A DNA stretch of 63,772 nucleotides from Streptomyces luteolus (GTDB taxonomy: Bacteria; Actinomycetota; Actinomycetes; Streptomycetales; Streptomycetaceae): contig NZ_JASCIS010000047.1 of assembly GCF_029968015.1 (NCBI RefSeq), positions 1 to 63,772 on the forward strand, read 5' to 3'. The position numbers and the translations under genes were made by a program. Below, piece by piece: positions 54,855 through 63,757 of the stretch (the first letter of the stretch is position 1; every line of letters starts with the position of its first letter). The notes beneath the pieces are model-generated. The model made no database searches. It saw only the letters and a program-made list of their open reading frames with translations, and was not told the DNA's origin.

Positions 54855-57800
54855 ACGGACACCAGACGCCGGTGCCGACCGTTCCAGGTGTAGTGCAGGG
54901 TGGCCACCCCGCGTACGTGGGGATCACGGAGGCACTCATAGATATGCAGGGACGGCACCTCGGGCCAGTTGCCCATGAGCCGCTCGCTGGTGAGGACGAA
55001 GTCGAGATCGAGGTCGACGAGGATACGGCCCAGTCGGCCGTGGGTGGGTTCATCGACCTTGGCGAAGGCATCGTCCAGGAGGATCAGGCGCGGTGCGTGC
55101 GGTGCCGACTCGGCGAGGCTGGTGAAGTGGGCGGCTGCTGCGGCGAAGAGCACGAGGTAGGAGAGGACCCGTTGTTCGCCCTGGCTGAGCCCCGTCCGGC
55201 CGGTCAGTTTCCTACGGCGGCCCGGGGCCGCGTCCTCGACCACGAAGGTGTGGAAGCGGAACCAGTCTCGGTAGTCCAGCGCGGTCCGCAGATGGGCGGC
55301 GTAACCGGCTGATGGGTCGGCACGGCGGGCGTCCTCGATCCGGCGTTGCAGCACCTCGCGCAGCTGCTCGGTCTGGTCGCGCGTCCTGAGGCTCGACGGA
55401 CTGCGCAGCAGCTCGACGGCCGCGCGTACATCCGCGTCCACGTCCTCGTCCAGCTTCCACAGCAGTTCGACGCCGAGGCCGTGGGAGGTGCGCACGGTCC
55501 GCAGGGTGTCGTTGAGAGCCGCGACCAGGTTCGCAGCGGTGATGACCTGTGCCGAGAGGTGGTCGCCTAGCTCGCCGGTCAGGAACCGCTGGAAGACCTC
55601 ACGTTCGCGCTCGGTGAGCCGCCCTCGGGCCTCCGCGGCCTGAACCGCGATCCGCTCGCCCACGGCTGCGACGTCATGGGACCCGTGGTCGTCGACCAGG
55701 CGGCACACCTTGATCCCGTCGCGCTCCTCCAGCTGCGCGTCGAACCCGCCGGCCAGTTGATCGCGCAGATCGGTGTGACGGTTGAGCAGGGTGCTGTCCG
55801 ACACCTCGCCCTTCGGGCGGCCGAGGGCTTGCTCCACGCCGTCGGCCAGGGCCCGCAGCGCTCGCAGACGGCTGCGCACGTCCGCGCCGGGATCGTCCGA
55901 CACGTACTCGGGCAGCGAGGACCGGTCGAGGCCGGCGCCGAGCACCACCTCCGGTCGGCCGAGAGCAGCGCGAAGAGCGCTGCCGGTGTCGATGACCGTC
56001 GTTTCCTGGTCCGCCAGGGTCCCGCGCAGGCGTTTCTCGTCCTCTTCCGCGCGCACGCGCTGGTCGTGGAGGTCGTCGCGCGCTCGTTGCGCCCCGGGCA
56101 GGCCGCGGCCGGCGTTCGCGATGCGCTGTTTGGCCTCCTGCTCGCGGGAGAGGATCTCCTCCTCGGACGATCCGATGGCCTCCTCGCGGGTACGCAGGTC
56201 CTGCTCAGCGGTGCGCAGTCCGGCGAGGTGGAGCCGGTAGCTCTCGTCCGCGGCCAGGCGATCCTCTTGGGTGCGTGCGTACCGGTCGGCATCGGCCTGG
56301 TTAGTACCGAGCCGCTCGCCCGTGCCGCTGACTGCCCTGCGCAGATGCCCGATACCGCCGAGCAGGCCGGTCAGTGCGGTGCGCACACGGTCCAGGGCGG
56401 CCGGGTCGCCGGGCAGGTCGTGGGCGGTGGCGGTGGCCTGCGACTTGGTCCGCGCCGATGCCGCGAGAGCGCGTGCCTCCTCCGCCAGCCGCGCCGCCCG
56501 GGCTGCCTTGGCGGTCAGGTCGCGCAGCGTCCGCTCGGCTGATTCATTTCTGCTCCAGGCGTCCGCGAGATTCCGTGCCCTGGGGAAATCCCGTTCCGCG
56601 AGCGTGAGAGTTCGACGCATGGCATCGGCTGCGGCAAGCTCCTCGCGGATATCGGCCAGCCGCTGTGCAGTCTGCGCGATCCGCTCCTCCAACTCGGCGA
56701 GGATGCGGCGCCGGGTCTCGGCGCGTACGGCGGCTCCCACGTATTCGGTGTCGCCCTTGTCGTGACGACCGCTGAGTACGCCCAGGCGCCAACTTCCGTC
56801 ATAGGAAACCGCGTTGTGTACGGAGGTCTCCTGTGTTGATGAGAGTGCGATGGTGGCCAGCAGACCCTCCACCTGCTCGGCCGTGACGCCGCAACCCGGT
56901 TCAGGGGCTGGGCGCAGGGCCGAGGCGAGGGTCGGCCCGTCGGACAGCACGGGACCCGGCTGGAGAAGGGTGTCCCGGGTGCGCGGATCGAGCAGGGCGC
57001 CGTCCGCACTCACCCACGCGTCCAGGATTCCACTTGCCTCCAGCGCCCCTTCCAGACCGGCTCGGTTGGTCGGAGCCAGCTCGTCCACGAAGTCCACGAG
57101 CCGGTAGAAAGGTGCTCCACTGCCCGGCGTCCTCGCGGCAGCGCGATGGTGCGGAGCCGGCGGCTCGGGGTCGGTACGTTGCTCCCAGCCCCGCTTCTGC
57201 TCCGTTAGGTGGTCGAGTTCTTCGCTGAGCCAGTTGACGCTGAGTGCCAGGGCGTCTCGGTGTCCGGTGAGTTCCTCGCCGTACGGCTCCAATGCGGCCT
57301 GAGCGGTCCGCCACGCCTGGCTGTCGATGTCGGGCGGCAGCGTACGGTCCGCGAAGGGCGCGTCGGTAGAGGTCTCGTGGCCGACGGTGGCGTGGACGGC
57401 GTCCAGTGATGGGCAGTCCGGACCCAGCGCATTCCGCGTGTGCGCCGCCCACTCGGCGACTTGCCGGGAGTAGGCGCCGCTCTCCTCGGCGACCTTCTGA
57501 CGACTGTCGTCGAGATGGCCGGCGGCCTCTTCCGCCTCGCCCTCCACCCGTTCGCGCTCGGCATCGGCCTGAGCTGCCGCAGCTCGGGCCTCGTCCGCCC
57601 GTGAGATGAGGCGGGTCACCTCCTGAACCATCCGGGCCCGGTTTTTCGCGACCACCTCGGCGTTCTCCAACTGGTCCTGCCAGGACCGCAGCCCTTCCTG
57701 CGCCGTGACTGTGTCCACGCGGGCCACCGACCGGTGCCGTACGGCGCGCGTCTCCCCGTCCGGAGTCGTCAGCTCGGTCTCGGTGGCCAGGGCGAGAACC

Positions 57801-59107
57801 GTGCGCGGCAGGGCCACCGCCTCGCCGAGATGGCCGGTGGGAAGGCCGGACTTCTCTGCCTGTGTCAGCAGCTCCCGGTGTTCGGTTCCCAGCTCGGCCA
57901 GTCGGCTGCCGAGGTATTCGACGCCTTCGGCCAGCCGCTCCGCCGAGCCCTCCTCCGCATCGTGTGCGTTGCTCAAGGTGGTGAACGCAGCCGCGGCGGC
58001 GGTGTTCAGCGCCTCCACCGTGCCGCGGCGCTCCGAAAGTTCGCGCAAGCTGCGGTAGGCGTGACTAGCGTGCAGTGCGGCCAGGTCGGTCCGGGCATCC
58101 TGTTCCTCCTCGCGCAGGGTCTCCAGTCGGCCCTCCGACTCCTCCTCCTGCGCTCTCAAGTCGCTCGTCCGCTGTGCGGCGTCTCCGGCCGCCCGGCGCC
58201 GCTGTGCGAGGACACCCAGCTCGTGGCTCACTCTCTGGGCGGAAGTTCGCAGGACTCCGGCCAGGTAGCCGCGGTAACTGGTGAGGAACGTGTGCAAGGC
58301 CGCGTCGGTGCGTTCCAGGCGGCCGAGTTCGTCCCGTACTGCGTCGAGGTCGTGGAGGTTGCGCGCTACCTTCTCGACCACGTCCTCGTCGAGCCCCGGC
58401 AGTGTCTCGCTCAGCAGGGAGACGAGGCCCCCGTGTTCGATACGGTCGCCGACCGTCGGGCGCCGCAGCCGGTGGAGGAGCTGGGTGAGGTTGCGGTAGC
58501 GCATCGCGTCGGTGATGCCGAACAGTTCCCGGGCCACGCGTGAGCGGTGCTGGACCGCACGGTCGGTCGTGTTGTCGGAACCGACGATCTCCTTGAGTCG
58601 GTCGACCGGTAGCGGCTTACCGGCCTCAACCAGTTGCAGGTCCTCACCGACCCGCAGCGGGGTGACGAAGAACGTCGGCAGCGCCTTCTGCGTCGACTTC
58701 GAGCCGCGGATGGCGGCACCGAGCGTGAGGTGGCGGTGACCGCCGTCGTCGGCTGTGCCCTGGAACTCCACCCACAGGTATCCGAGACGGTTGGTCTGCT
58801 CGAACCCGTCCAGCATCAGCCAGGCGAGCGTGGTGCGGCCGCTGCCTGTCGCGTCCAGTGCCCGGGAGTCGCCGTCCAGAAGATACGGGAGCAGCATTTC
58901 CAGGGCCTTGGACTTGCCCGCGCCGTTCTTGCCACGCAGTAGCAGCCGTCCGTCGCCGAAGGAGAACTCCTGCCTGTCGTACTGCCAGACGTTCTGGATA
59001 CCCGCCCGGTGCAGCCGGAAGCGGGTGCCGCTGGTTGTTGCGGGGCCGGCTGTTGTCGCAGCTCCGGAACGCGGCAGCGGAATGAGGCCACGCGCGTCGG
59101 TGGTCAT
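54851..59107 (-). CDS. jetC: Wadjet type II JetC, SMC-like ATPase
   Basis: A 1418-residue MukB/SbcC-like ATPase (TIGR02680 type). Walker A is LRGKNGAGKS (about 57-66), followed by a long region rich in Glu, Arg and Ala heptads that predicts coiled coils. The C-terminal head has the signature LSQGEQRVLSYLVLF (about 1307) and Walker B LILLDDAFAKVD (about 1341). It is the DNA-loop-extruding motor of the complex. No frameshift is seen over 4.2 kb. It overlaps the genes on both sides by 4 bases. Confidence 0.9.
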   Translation of the reverse strand: MTTDARGLIPLPRSGAATTAGPATTSGTRFRLHRAGIQNVWQYDRQEFSFGDGRLLLRGKNGAGKSKALEMLLPYLLDGDSRALDATGSGRTTLAWLMLDGFEQTNRLGYLWVEFQGTADDGGHRHLTLGAAIRGSKSTQKALPTFFVTPLRVGEDLQLVEAGKPLPVDRLKEIVGSDNTTDRAVQHRSRVARELFGITDAMRYRNLTQLLHRLRRPTVGDRIEHGGLVSLLSETLPGLDEDVVEKVARNLHDLDAVRDELGRLERTDAALHTFLTSYRGYLAGVLRTSAQRVSHELGVLAQRRRAAGDAAQRTSDLRAQEEESEGRLETLREEEQDARTDLAALHASHAYRSLRELSERRGTVEALNTAAAAAFTTLSNAHDAEEGSAERLAEGVEYLGSRLAELGTEHRELLTQAEKSGLPTGHLGEAVALPRTVLALATETELTTPDGETRAVRHRSVARVDTVTAQEGLRSWQDQLENAEVVAKNRARMVQEVTRLISRADEARAAAAQADAERERVEGEAEEAAGHLDDSRQKVAEESGAYSRQVAEWAAHTRNALGPDCPSLDAVHATVGHETSTDAPFADRTLPPDIDSQAWRTAQAALEPYGEELTGHRDALALSVNWLSEELDHLTEQKRGWEQRTDPEPPAPHHRAAARTPGSGAPFYRLVDFVDELAPTNRAGLEGALEASGILDAWVSADGALLDPRTRDTLLQPGPVLSDGPTLASALRPAPEPGCGVTAEQVEGLLATIALSSTQETSVHNAVSYDGSWRLGVLSGRHDKGDTEYVGAAVRAETRRRILAELEERIAQTAQRLADIREELAAADAMRRTLTLAERDFPRARNLADAWSRNESAERTLRDLTAKAARAARLAEEARALAASARTKSQATATAHDLPGDPAALDRVRTALTGLLGGIGHLRRAVSGTGERLGTNQADADRYARTQEDRLAADESYRLHLAGLRTAEQDLRTREEAIGSSEEEILSREQEAKQRIANAGRGLPGAQRARDDLHDQRVRAEEDEKRLRGTLADQETTVIDTGSALRAALGRPEVVLGAGLDRSSLPEYVSDDPGADVRSRLRALRALADGVEQALGRPKGEVSDSTLLNRHTDLRDQLAGGFDAQLEERDGIKVCRLVDDHGSHDVAAVGERIAVQAAEARGRLTEREREVFQRFLTGELGDHLSAQVITAANLVAALNDTLRTVRTSHGLGVELLWKLDEDVDADVRAAVELLRSPSSLRTRDQTEQLREVLQRRIEDARRADPSAGYAAHLRTALDYRDWFRFHTFVVEDAAPGRRRKLTGRTGLSQGEQRVLSYLVLFAAAAAHFTSLAESAPHAPRLILLDDAFAKVDEPTHGRLGRILVDLDLDFVLTSERLMGNWPEVPSLHIYECLRDPHVRGVATLHYTWNGRHRRLVSV

Positions 59108-60429
59108 AGCGGCAACTCCTCCTGAACGTCCTTGTCTTTGCCGGCTGCGGTGGCAGGGCGCACGGTGACTTGGGTGGCGTAGCGGGCTGCTGCTGCCAGC
59201 AGCACCCAGCCTTCGCCGCCGGGGCGCGCGCCATGGACATCGGTCACCGTGCGTCCTTCCGACGCCTCTTCGACATATCCCTCCGGCAGTCCTTCGCCCT
59301 CGGCGCGCAGCCGGCCCGCGCGGGCCATCAGCCGCATGCGGGCCAGCAGGTCCAGTACGGCCTCTCGCAGGGAGGGAAGGTCCTCCAGGTAGCCGCGTCG
59401 CCAGTTGCTGCGTTGCCCGTACTCGGCGATCAGCTCGGCGAGCACCTCGTCCACCAAGCCGTCCGGGGCAGCCACTCCGATGACGAGCGTCCCGCCGGTT
59501 GCCGGATGCCCTGGGGCCTGAGGCCGAAGCCGTTCCACGAGCCGCTCCGCCAGGAGCAGCGCGGCCTGTGCGACGGTCCCGGTGCCCGGCAGGTGCAGAT
59601 CCGTGAGCTCTTCCTCGGGGTCTATCAGCGCCACGCCCTCGGCACGGATCTCCATCTCCAGGCCCAGGAGTTCGGAGAAAGCCTGAGCTTCCCGGCGCTG
59701 CCGGGTGCGCAGCCAGTCACGCTCGGCGTCGGTCAGCTCGTCGAGGTGCACGACGGGTGTCTCGACGAGCATTCGGCGCACGTAGGTGCGTGGTCCGCCG
59801 AAGCCCGGGTCTGCTGCCCGCCGGACCAGGTCGGCGCCGTCCCGTGCCTGGGAGAGCGGGCCGGCGACGACCACGCGTGCCAGCTCCCGATCTATCGTGA
59901 TCAGAGCTTCCCCGCCTGACTCCTGTGCAAGTGTGACCACATGGCCCTCAGTCTCGATGAGCACACCCCAGTCGACGAGCTGGCGCAGAGCTGCGACTAG
60001 GGTCCGCTTCCCGGCCGCCCGGCCCGTTTCCTCCAGCTCGATACCGGCGTCGGCTGCGGCAGCCCTTATATCGGCGACCAGGTGTGTGAGCAGCATCTGC
60101 TCGGGCGCGGTCACCAGCACGGACAGGGCCAGCGCGAGGCAGGCGTACGTGTGCGGGGTGAACGGGGTGCCGGTGGAGCGCTCCAGCCGATGACCCGAAC
60201 CCGCCCCCAGCCCCGCCTTGAACAGCCGGGCGTAGGAGCTGTCGACCAGCAGGCGGTAGCCGAGCACTTGCTGGAACCGTTTGCCGAGCCAGTCGGCGTG
60301 CCTGCGGATCAGCGGGAAGAGGTCGGCGTGGGAACCGTCCGACGCGATCAGTGGGTGGGCGAGCAGCAACCGGGCGGCGGTGCGACGCTCGGCTGCCAGG
60401 GCTACATCGTGAGTCGAGGGGAGGGTCAC
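59104..60429 (-). CDS. jetB: Wadjet type II JetB, kite-like subunit (DUF2398)
   Basis: A 441-residue TIGR02678/DUF2398 protein: RRTAARLLLAHPLIASDGSH, the LVDSSYARLFKAGLGAGSGH block, TPFTPHTYACLALALSVLV and FGGPRTYVRRMLVETPVVHL. It forms the winged-helix kite element that bridges JetA and the JetC head. The start ATG at 60429 overlaps the jetA stop, and its own stop overlaps jetC. Length fits the family. Confidence 0.87.
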   Translation of the reverse strand: MTLPSTHDVALAAERRTAARLLLAHPLIASDGSHADLFPLIRRHADWLGKRFQQVLGYRLLVDSSYARLFKAGLGAGSGHRLERSTGTPFTPHTYACLALALSVLVTAPEQMLLTHLVADIRAAAADAGIELEETGRAAGKRTLVAALRQLVDWGVLIETEGHVVTLAQESGGEALITIDRELARVVVAGPLSQARDGADLVRRAADPGFGGPRTYVRRMLVETPVVHLDELTDAERDWLRTRQRREAQAFSELLGLEMEIRAEGVALIDPEEELTDLHLPGTGTVAQAALLLAERLVERLRPQAPGHPATGGTLVIGVAAPDGLVDEVLAELIAEYGQRSNWRRGYLEDLPSLREAVLDLLARMRLMARAGRLRAEGEGLPEGYVEEASEGRTVTDVHGARPGGEGWVLLAAAARYATQVTVRPATAAGKDKDVQEELPL

Positions 60430-62054
60430 GACACACTCGCCTCCGCTTCGCCGGCGACCGCGCCGGAGGTGCGAACGATGTCTAGCTCCAGGTCGTCCAG
60501 TAGTAGGTCGCCGTCGGCCGAGGACAGTGCTGTCCGGGTGCCTGTCGTCCGGCGAACGGTGAGGCGGATACGCAGTTCGGCGTCTTCACTGCTGGCTGAG
60601 TCGAGGTCGAACCCCGCCGTTCTCTCTCCGTCCGTGCCGGTGGGCCTGCTGAGCTGTGCATTTCCGAGCGCTGTGGCCAGCAGCTCCAGGAGCAGGCCGA
60701 GCGCCGCTGAGGTGAGGCGTACCTCGGCGAACCGGCCGGATGCGCTGTGCAGTTCGTCGGCTGCCGCTGCTCTGGCTGCTGCCCGCTGACGGGCCGCCTC
60801 CTTTAGCAGCTGCTTCTGCGCGGAGTGGTCCTCCACCGCTGAGGCACGGCCCCGCTGAGCTCGACTGCCTCTTTCACGCAGGGCCACCGGCACCTCGACC
60901 ACCGGACCGTTCCACCAGCTTGTGTAGGCGGGCACCACCTCGTCGGTGGCCGGCGGTATGCCCAGATGGCGGGCGCCGTACAGCCCGAATGCGGCTACGG
61001 CGATGTCGTGCGCGTCCCGCGGCGCGGCTTCGTCGAACCAGCGGGCCAGCCGCAGCAGATCCTTGCGCCGGGACATCTCCCCGGTGGCCGACCGCAGCAT
61101 CCGTTTGGCGTTGGCGAGCAGCGACTGCAACGCGCGCAGGGTGGCATCGCGTAGCTGGTCGACCTGGCTGCCCTGGCCGTCGGTGTTGCTGAACCAGCCG
61201 CGCAGGCCCTCCCAGTCCGCGAATTCGCGGCCCCGGCTGCGCTGGATCCGGACCTCCGGGCGGCTTTCGCCCTGCGCCTGCGTAGAGAGCCCGGTGAGCC
61301 CCTGGGCGTGGGAGTCCAGCCGGTCCAGTAGAGCTGGGATGTGCGGCCACAGGGTGTCCAACGCCGCCGAGATCCGGGGCGCGCGGAACGCCACGTCCTC
61401 CGTGATCGCCTCGACGTAGTCCAGGAGCAGCTCTTTGAAGCCCTGGTACTCGGCACTGTCCAGGTCGTAGCGGGACAGCACCTGGCCGAGGTAGGCGTAG
61501 AAGTCGCGTATGGAGTCCGCGAACTCGGTGAACTGCACGAACAGCGTGCTGATCCGCTCCAGTCCGTCCTGCGGCTCGACGCCGCCCGGCGCGGTCACGA
61601 GGTCGGCCAGCTCCCGTAGTCCGCGCTCGACCAGGGCCAGCAGTTCGTTGCTCACCTCGCGGGCGGCGTCGGCCTCAGTTAGGACCCCGTCGGCGTCCCG
61701 CTGGATACGTTCGCCCAGTTTCGACAGCTGGTAGCGCGAGCGGGAACGCTGGTACTCGTTGATGCTGGACGCGTTCACCGTGTGGCTGCTGCGGAGCAGG
61801 TTTCCCCACTGGACCAGTTGTTCCAGTCGGACCGTGAGGGTGTCGGCATCGAGTCCCGCGGCAGAAGCGCCGGTCTGGCGCAGTTTCGCCATGATGTCCG
61901 GGGCGGCGAGTTCCGCCAGCAGCGTTCCGCAGAAGATCCGCATGATCGAGACGTGCTCCAGCCGCTCGGGCGCGCTGAGGTACGTGTACGCGTTCAGCCG
62001 CCGCGCCTCCTCTTCGTCGGCGGCCTGGCCCGCACCGGATGTTGATGCCCCCAT
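60426..62054 (-). CDS. jetA: Wadjet type II JetA, kleisin-like subunit (DUF2397)
   Basis: A 542-residue TIGR02677/DUF2397 protein: AYTYLSAPERLEHVSIMRIF near the start, LEQLVQWGNLLRSSHTVNAS, and PRDAHDIAVAAFGLYGARHLG in the middle, a set typical of type II JetA. It links the two JetC heads as the kleisin. I chose ATG 62054 (MGASTSGAGQAADEEEARRL) since the extra 19 residues of the longer open frame lie in the promoter. It is the first gene of the four-gene operon. Confidence 0.87.
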   Translation of the reverse strand: MGASTSGAGQAADEEEARRLNAYTYLSAPERLEHVSIMRIFCGTLLAELAAPDIMAKLRQTGASAAGLDADTLTVRLEQLVQWGNLLRSSHTVNASSINEYQRSRSRYQLSKLGERIQRDADGVLTEADAAREVSNELLALVERGLRELADLVTAPGGVEPQDGLERISTLFVQFTEFADSIRDFYAYLGQVLSRYDLDSAEYQGFKELLLDYVEAITEDVAFRAPRISAALDTLWPHIPALLDRLDSHAQGLTGLSTQAQGESRPEVRIQRSRGREFADWEGLRGWFSNTDGQGSQVDQLRDATLRALQSLLANAKRMLRSATGEMSRRKDLLRLARWFDEAAPRDAHDIAVAAFGLYGARHLGIPPATDEVVPAYTSWWNGPVVEVPVALRERGSRAQRGRASAVEDHSAQKQLLKEAARQRAAARAAAADELHSASGRFAEVRLTSAALGLLLELLATALGNAQLSRPTGTDGERTAGFDLDSASSEDAELRIRLTVRRTTGTRTALSSADGDLLLDDLELDIVRTSGAVAGEAEASVS

Positions 62055-62106
62055 GCCCGTGAGGTTACGCGGCGTATACGGGTGCCGCCGGTTGGTGGCC
62101 GAAATT

Positions 62107-62143
62107 GCCACGGACGTTGCCGGGCTGCGGCGATTCCCGTGGC
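62107..62143. promoter_or_regulatory. Inverted repeat upstream of jetA
   Basis: GCCACGG (62107-62113) and CCGTGGC (62137-62143) are 7-bp arms separated by 23 bases, 53 to 89 bases ahead of the jetA start. It may be an operator or a hairpin; no regulator is obvious. Confidence 0.35.
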
Positions 62144-62298
62144 AGCGGCCTGTGCGGCAAGGGACGTCTCTGGCTCACCCTGGATGGCTCCTTCGGTTTC
62201 TGCGCTGAGTGGCCTTCAGGAGAATGCGGTACGTTCGGGCCGATATCGATGACGGCGGAAGACGGAAATTGCTCCCGTTCTGCTTCGGGATCGGGCCG

Positions 62299-62651
62299 TC
62301 AGCTGTGCAGGGCGGCCACCGCGGTGTAGAGGGCCTGCGCGATGGTCACGACGGACGCCACCGCGCCGACTGCCAGGCCGAGGTCATCGAGGTTTTCCGT
62401 CAGTCGGCGTTGATCAGGGTTCGTGCTGTCGAGTTCTTCGCCGATGCGAGCGGCTGTCCGTCGGGCAAGGTCGGGGTTACTGAGTTCTGCGGTGTGCTCG
62501 TCCAGCGCGGCGGTCAGCTCGGCCAGTTTCGCTTGGGCCGTTGCCTGGTGGTGGTCGGTGTCATGAGAAGTGCCGCTGATATGGACTTGCCGTTGGTCTC
62601 CGCCGACCCGCTGCGGGCGCGCGCGTCGGATGAGAATCCCACGGTTGCCAT
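62299..62651 (-). CDS. Small DUF5955-like protein with unclear 5' end
   Basis: The last 90 codons are convincing: QRVGGDQRQVHISGTSHDTD and KLAELTAALDEHTAEL, then LTENLDDLGLAVGAVASVVT up to LYTAVAALHS. This resembles Streptomyces DUF5955-type proteins, which combine an N-terminal Gly/His segment with a helical C-terminus, though my recall of that family is not firm. No ATG or GTG with a ribosome-binding site lies in frame upstream. The ATG at 62651 is in another frame, so one base may be missing. The gene lies between jetA and the yjbQ relic. Confidence 0.5.
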
Positions 62652-62693
62652 CGGAAGAGCGGGGGCGCGTTGGTCGGTAGCCTGGGGTTGTAC

Positions 62694-62765
62694 TAACGGA
62701 GTTTCGCGGACACGAACAAGGACAATCCGCGGCGGCAGGTGCGGCTGAGCTTCTTCGGCGGGTGA
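62694..62765 (+). pseudogene. 3' fragment of a yjbQ gene
   Basis: The plus strand ends DTNKDNPRRQVRLSFFGG before TGA at 62763. It aligns without gaps to the end of YjbQ at 44735-44798 (DTNRSNTNRQVRLSFLG). The codons differ at many silent sites, and the longest identical DNA run I see is only about 8 bases. The DNA just upstream shows no yjbQ coding sense. This is a stranded 3' end on the same strand as the intact gene. Confidence 0.72.
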
Positions 62766-62829
62766 GGCGATCTGGCCGCTCCGTGGCATCGCCACTCAAA
62801 CGGCACCTAGTGTCGTCGAAATAGGGAAC

Positions 62830-63576
62830 TCAGTTCCGCTCGCTCTCGTCCAAGGTGGACTCGATCTCGCGGACCACGCGCCACATCGGCGTTCGGCGTT
62901 TGGCGATCAGGACGACGACTTCCTCCGGCTCCTGTGCGGGCGCGTCCGAGGTGCCGTCTGTGGTCACCCCCCAGGATTGCTGCACGAATTCGAGAGCGTG
63001 ATTCATGCGGGACGTGACGTCCTCCCGCTTGCCGCCGGCGCGGAGCCACGACCGGAGCGCGTTGTTGTGTGCGGCGACGACCGACGCCGCGATCACGTCG
63101 GCGCGCAGAGTCCCGTCCGACCAGCCGGCGAAACGGCGGCGGAGGTAGTCGGCGAGGGTGTGTTCGTAGCGCCAGACGACCGACAACTCGTGGGCGCGCA
63201 GGGCGGGAACGCTCTTCGTCAGCTCGTACCGCTTCACGGAGAACGCGGGGTCGGCCGCGTACATGCGCATCACCAGTCGGGCCGCGTCGCAGACCTGCGT
63301 GACCGGTTCCCCGTCACCGGCCCTCTGCTCGAGGAGCTCCGTCATGTCGGCGAGGCAGCGCTCGTGATCGGGGAAGACCACATCCTCCTTCGACGGGAAG
63401 TAGCGGAAGAAGGACCTTCTCCCCACCCCGGCGAGCTGAACGATGTCGTCGATCGTGGTCTGCTCGAACCCACGCTCCAGGAACAGTTCGAAGGCCGCCG
63501 CGATCAGCGCCTCCCTCATCGACGGCTTCCCCGATCCGTTGCCGACACCGCCGTTGGGGCCCTGTCCATCGCTCAT
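62830..63576 (-). CDS. TetR-family regulator
   Basis: A 248-residue TetR/AcrR regulator with the helix-turn-helix MREALIAAAFELFLERGFEQ, TTIDDIVQLAGVGRRSFFRY and FPSKEDVVF. The C-terminal domain is helical (WRYEHTLADYLRRRFAG). The mixture resembles the MftR-like subgroup, although the ligand cannot be deduced. Upstream, two GGCACTGAGTG repeats lie between it and a divergent gene whose start is cut by the window end, so it probably controls that gene. Confidence 0.88.
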   Translation of the reverse strand: MSDGQGPNGGVGNGSGKPSMREALIAAAFELFLERGFEQTTIDDIVQLAGVGRRSFFRYFPSKEDVVFPDHERCLADMTELLEQRAGDGEPVTQVCDAARLVMRMYAADPAFSVKRYELTKSVPALRAHELSVVWRYEHTLADYLRRRFAGWSDGTLRADVIAASVVAAHNNALRSWLRAGGKREDVTSRMNHALEFVQQSWGVTTDGTSDAPAQEPEEVVVLIAKRRTPMWRVVREIESTLDESERN

Positions 63577-63658
63577 GCAGGGAACATAACACCGGCCTGC
63601 ACGCCTGCTCTGCGGCTGGAGCGTGCGGAGGCGGCTCCACTACCGGGCCTGGATTAGT

Positions 63659-63694
63659 GGCACTGAGTGTGCATACTGGAGGGCACTGAGTGCC
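63659..63694. promoter_or_regulatory. Repeated GGCACTGAGTG operator-like sites
   Basis: GGCACTGAGTGTG (63659-63671) and the perfect palindrome GGCACT-G-AGTGCC (63682-63694) lie 23 bases apart, about two helical turns, between the tetR gene and the divergent gene at the window end. They are probable TetR sites. Confidence 0.75.
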
Positions 63695-63757
63695 ACGTAT
63701 GCGATGGGATCGATGCTCCGGCCGACAGCCGGCCGGGAACGACTGGGGTGCCCTGTT

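Noticed and set aside
44376..62765. Classical attL/attR sites of an integrative element
   Set aside because: The two yjbQ ends share only short identical runs (about 8 bases) and no integrase or excisionase is visible, so I do not call attachment sites.
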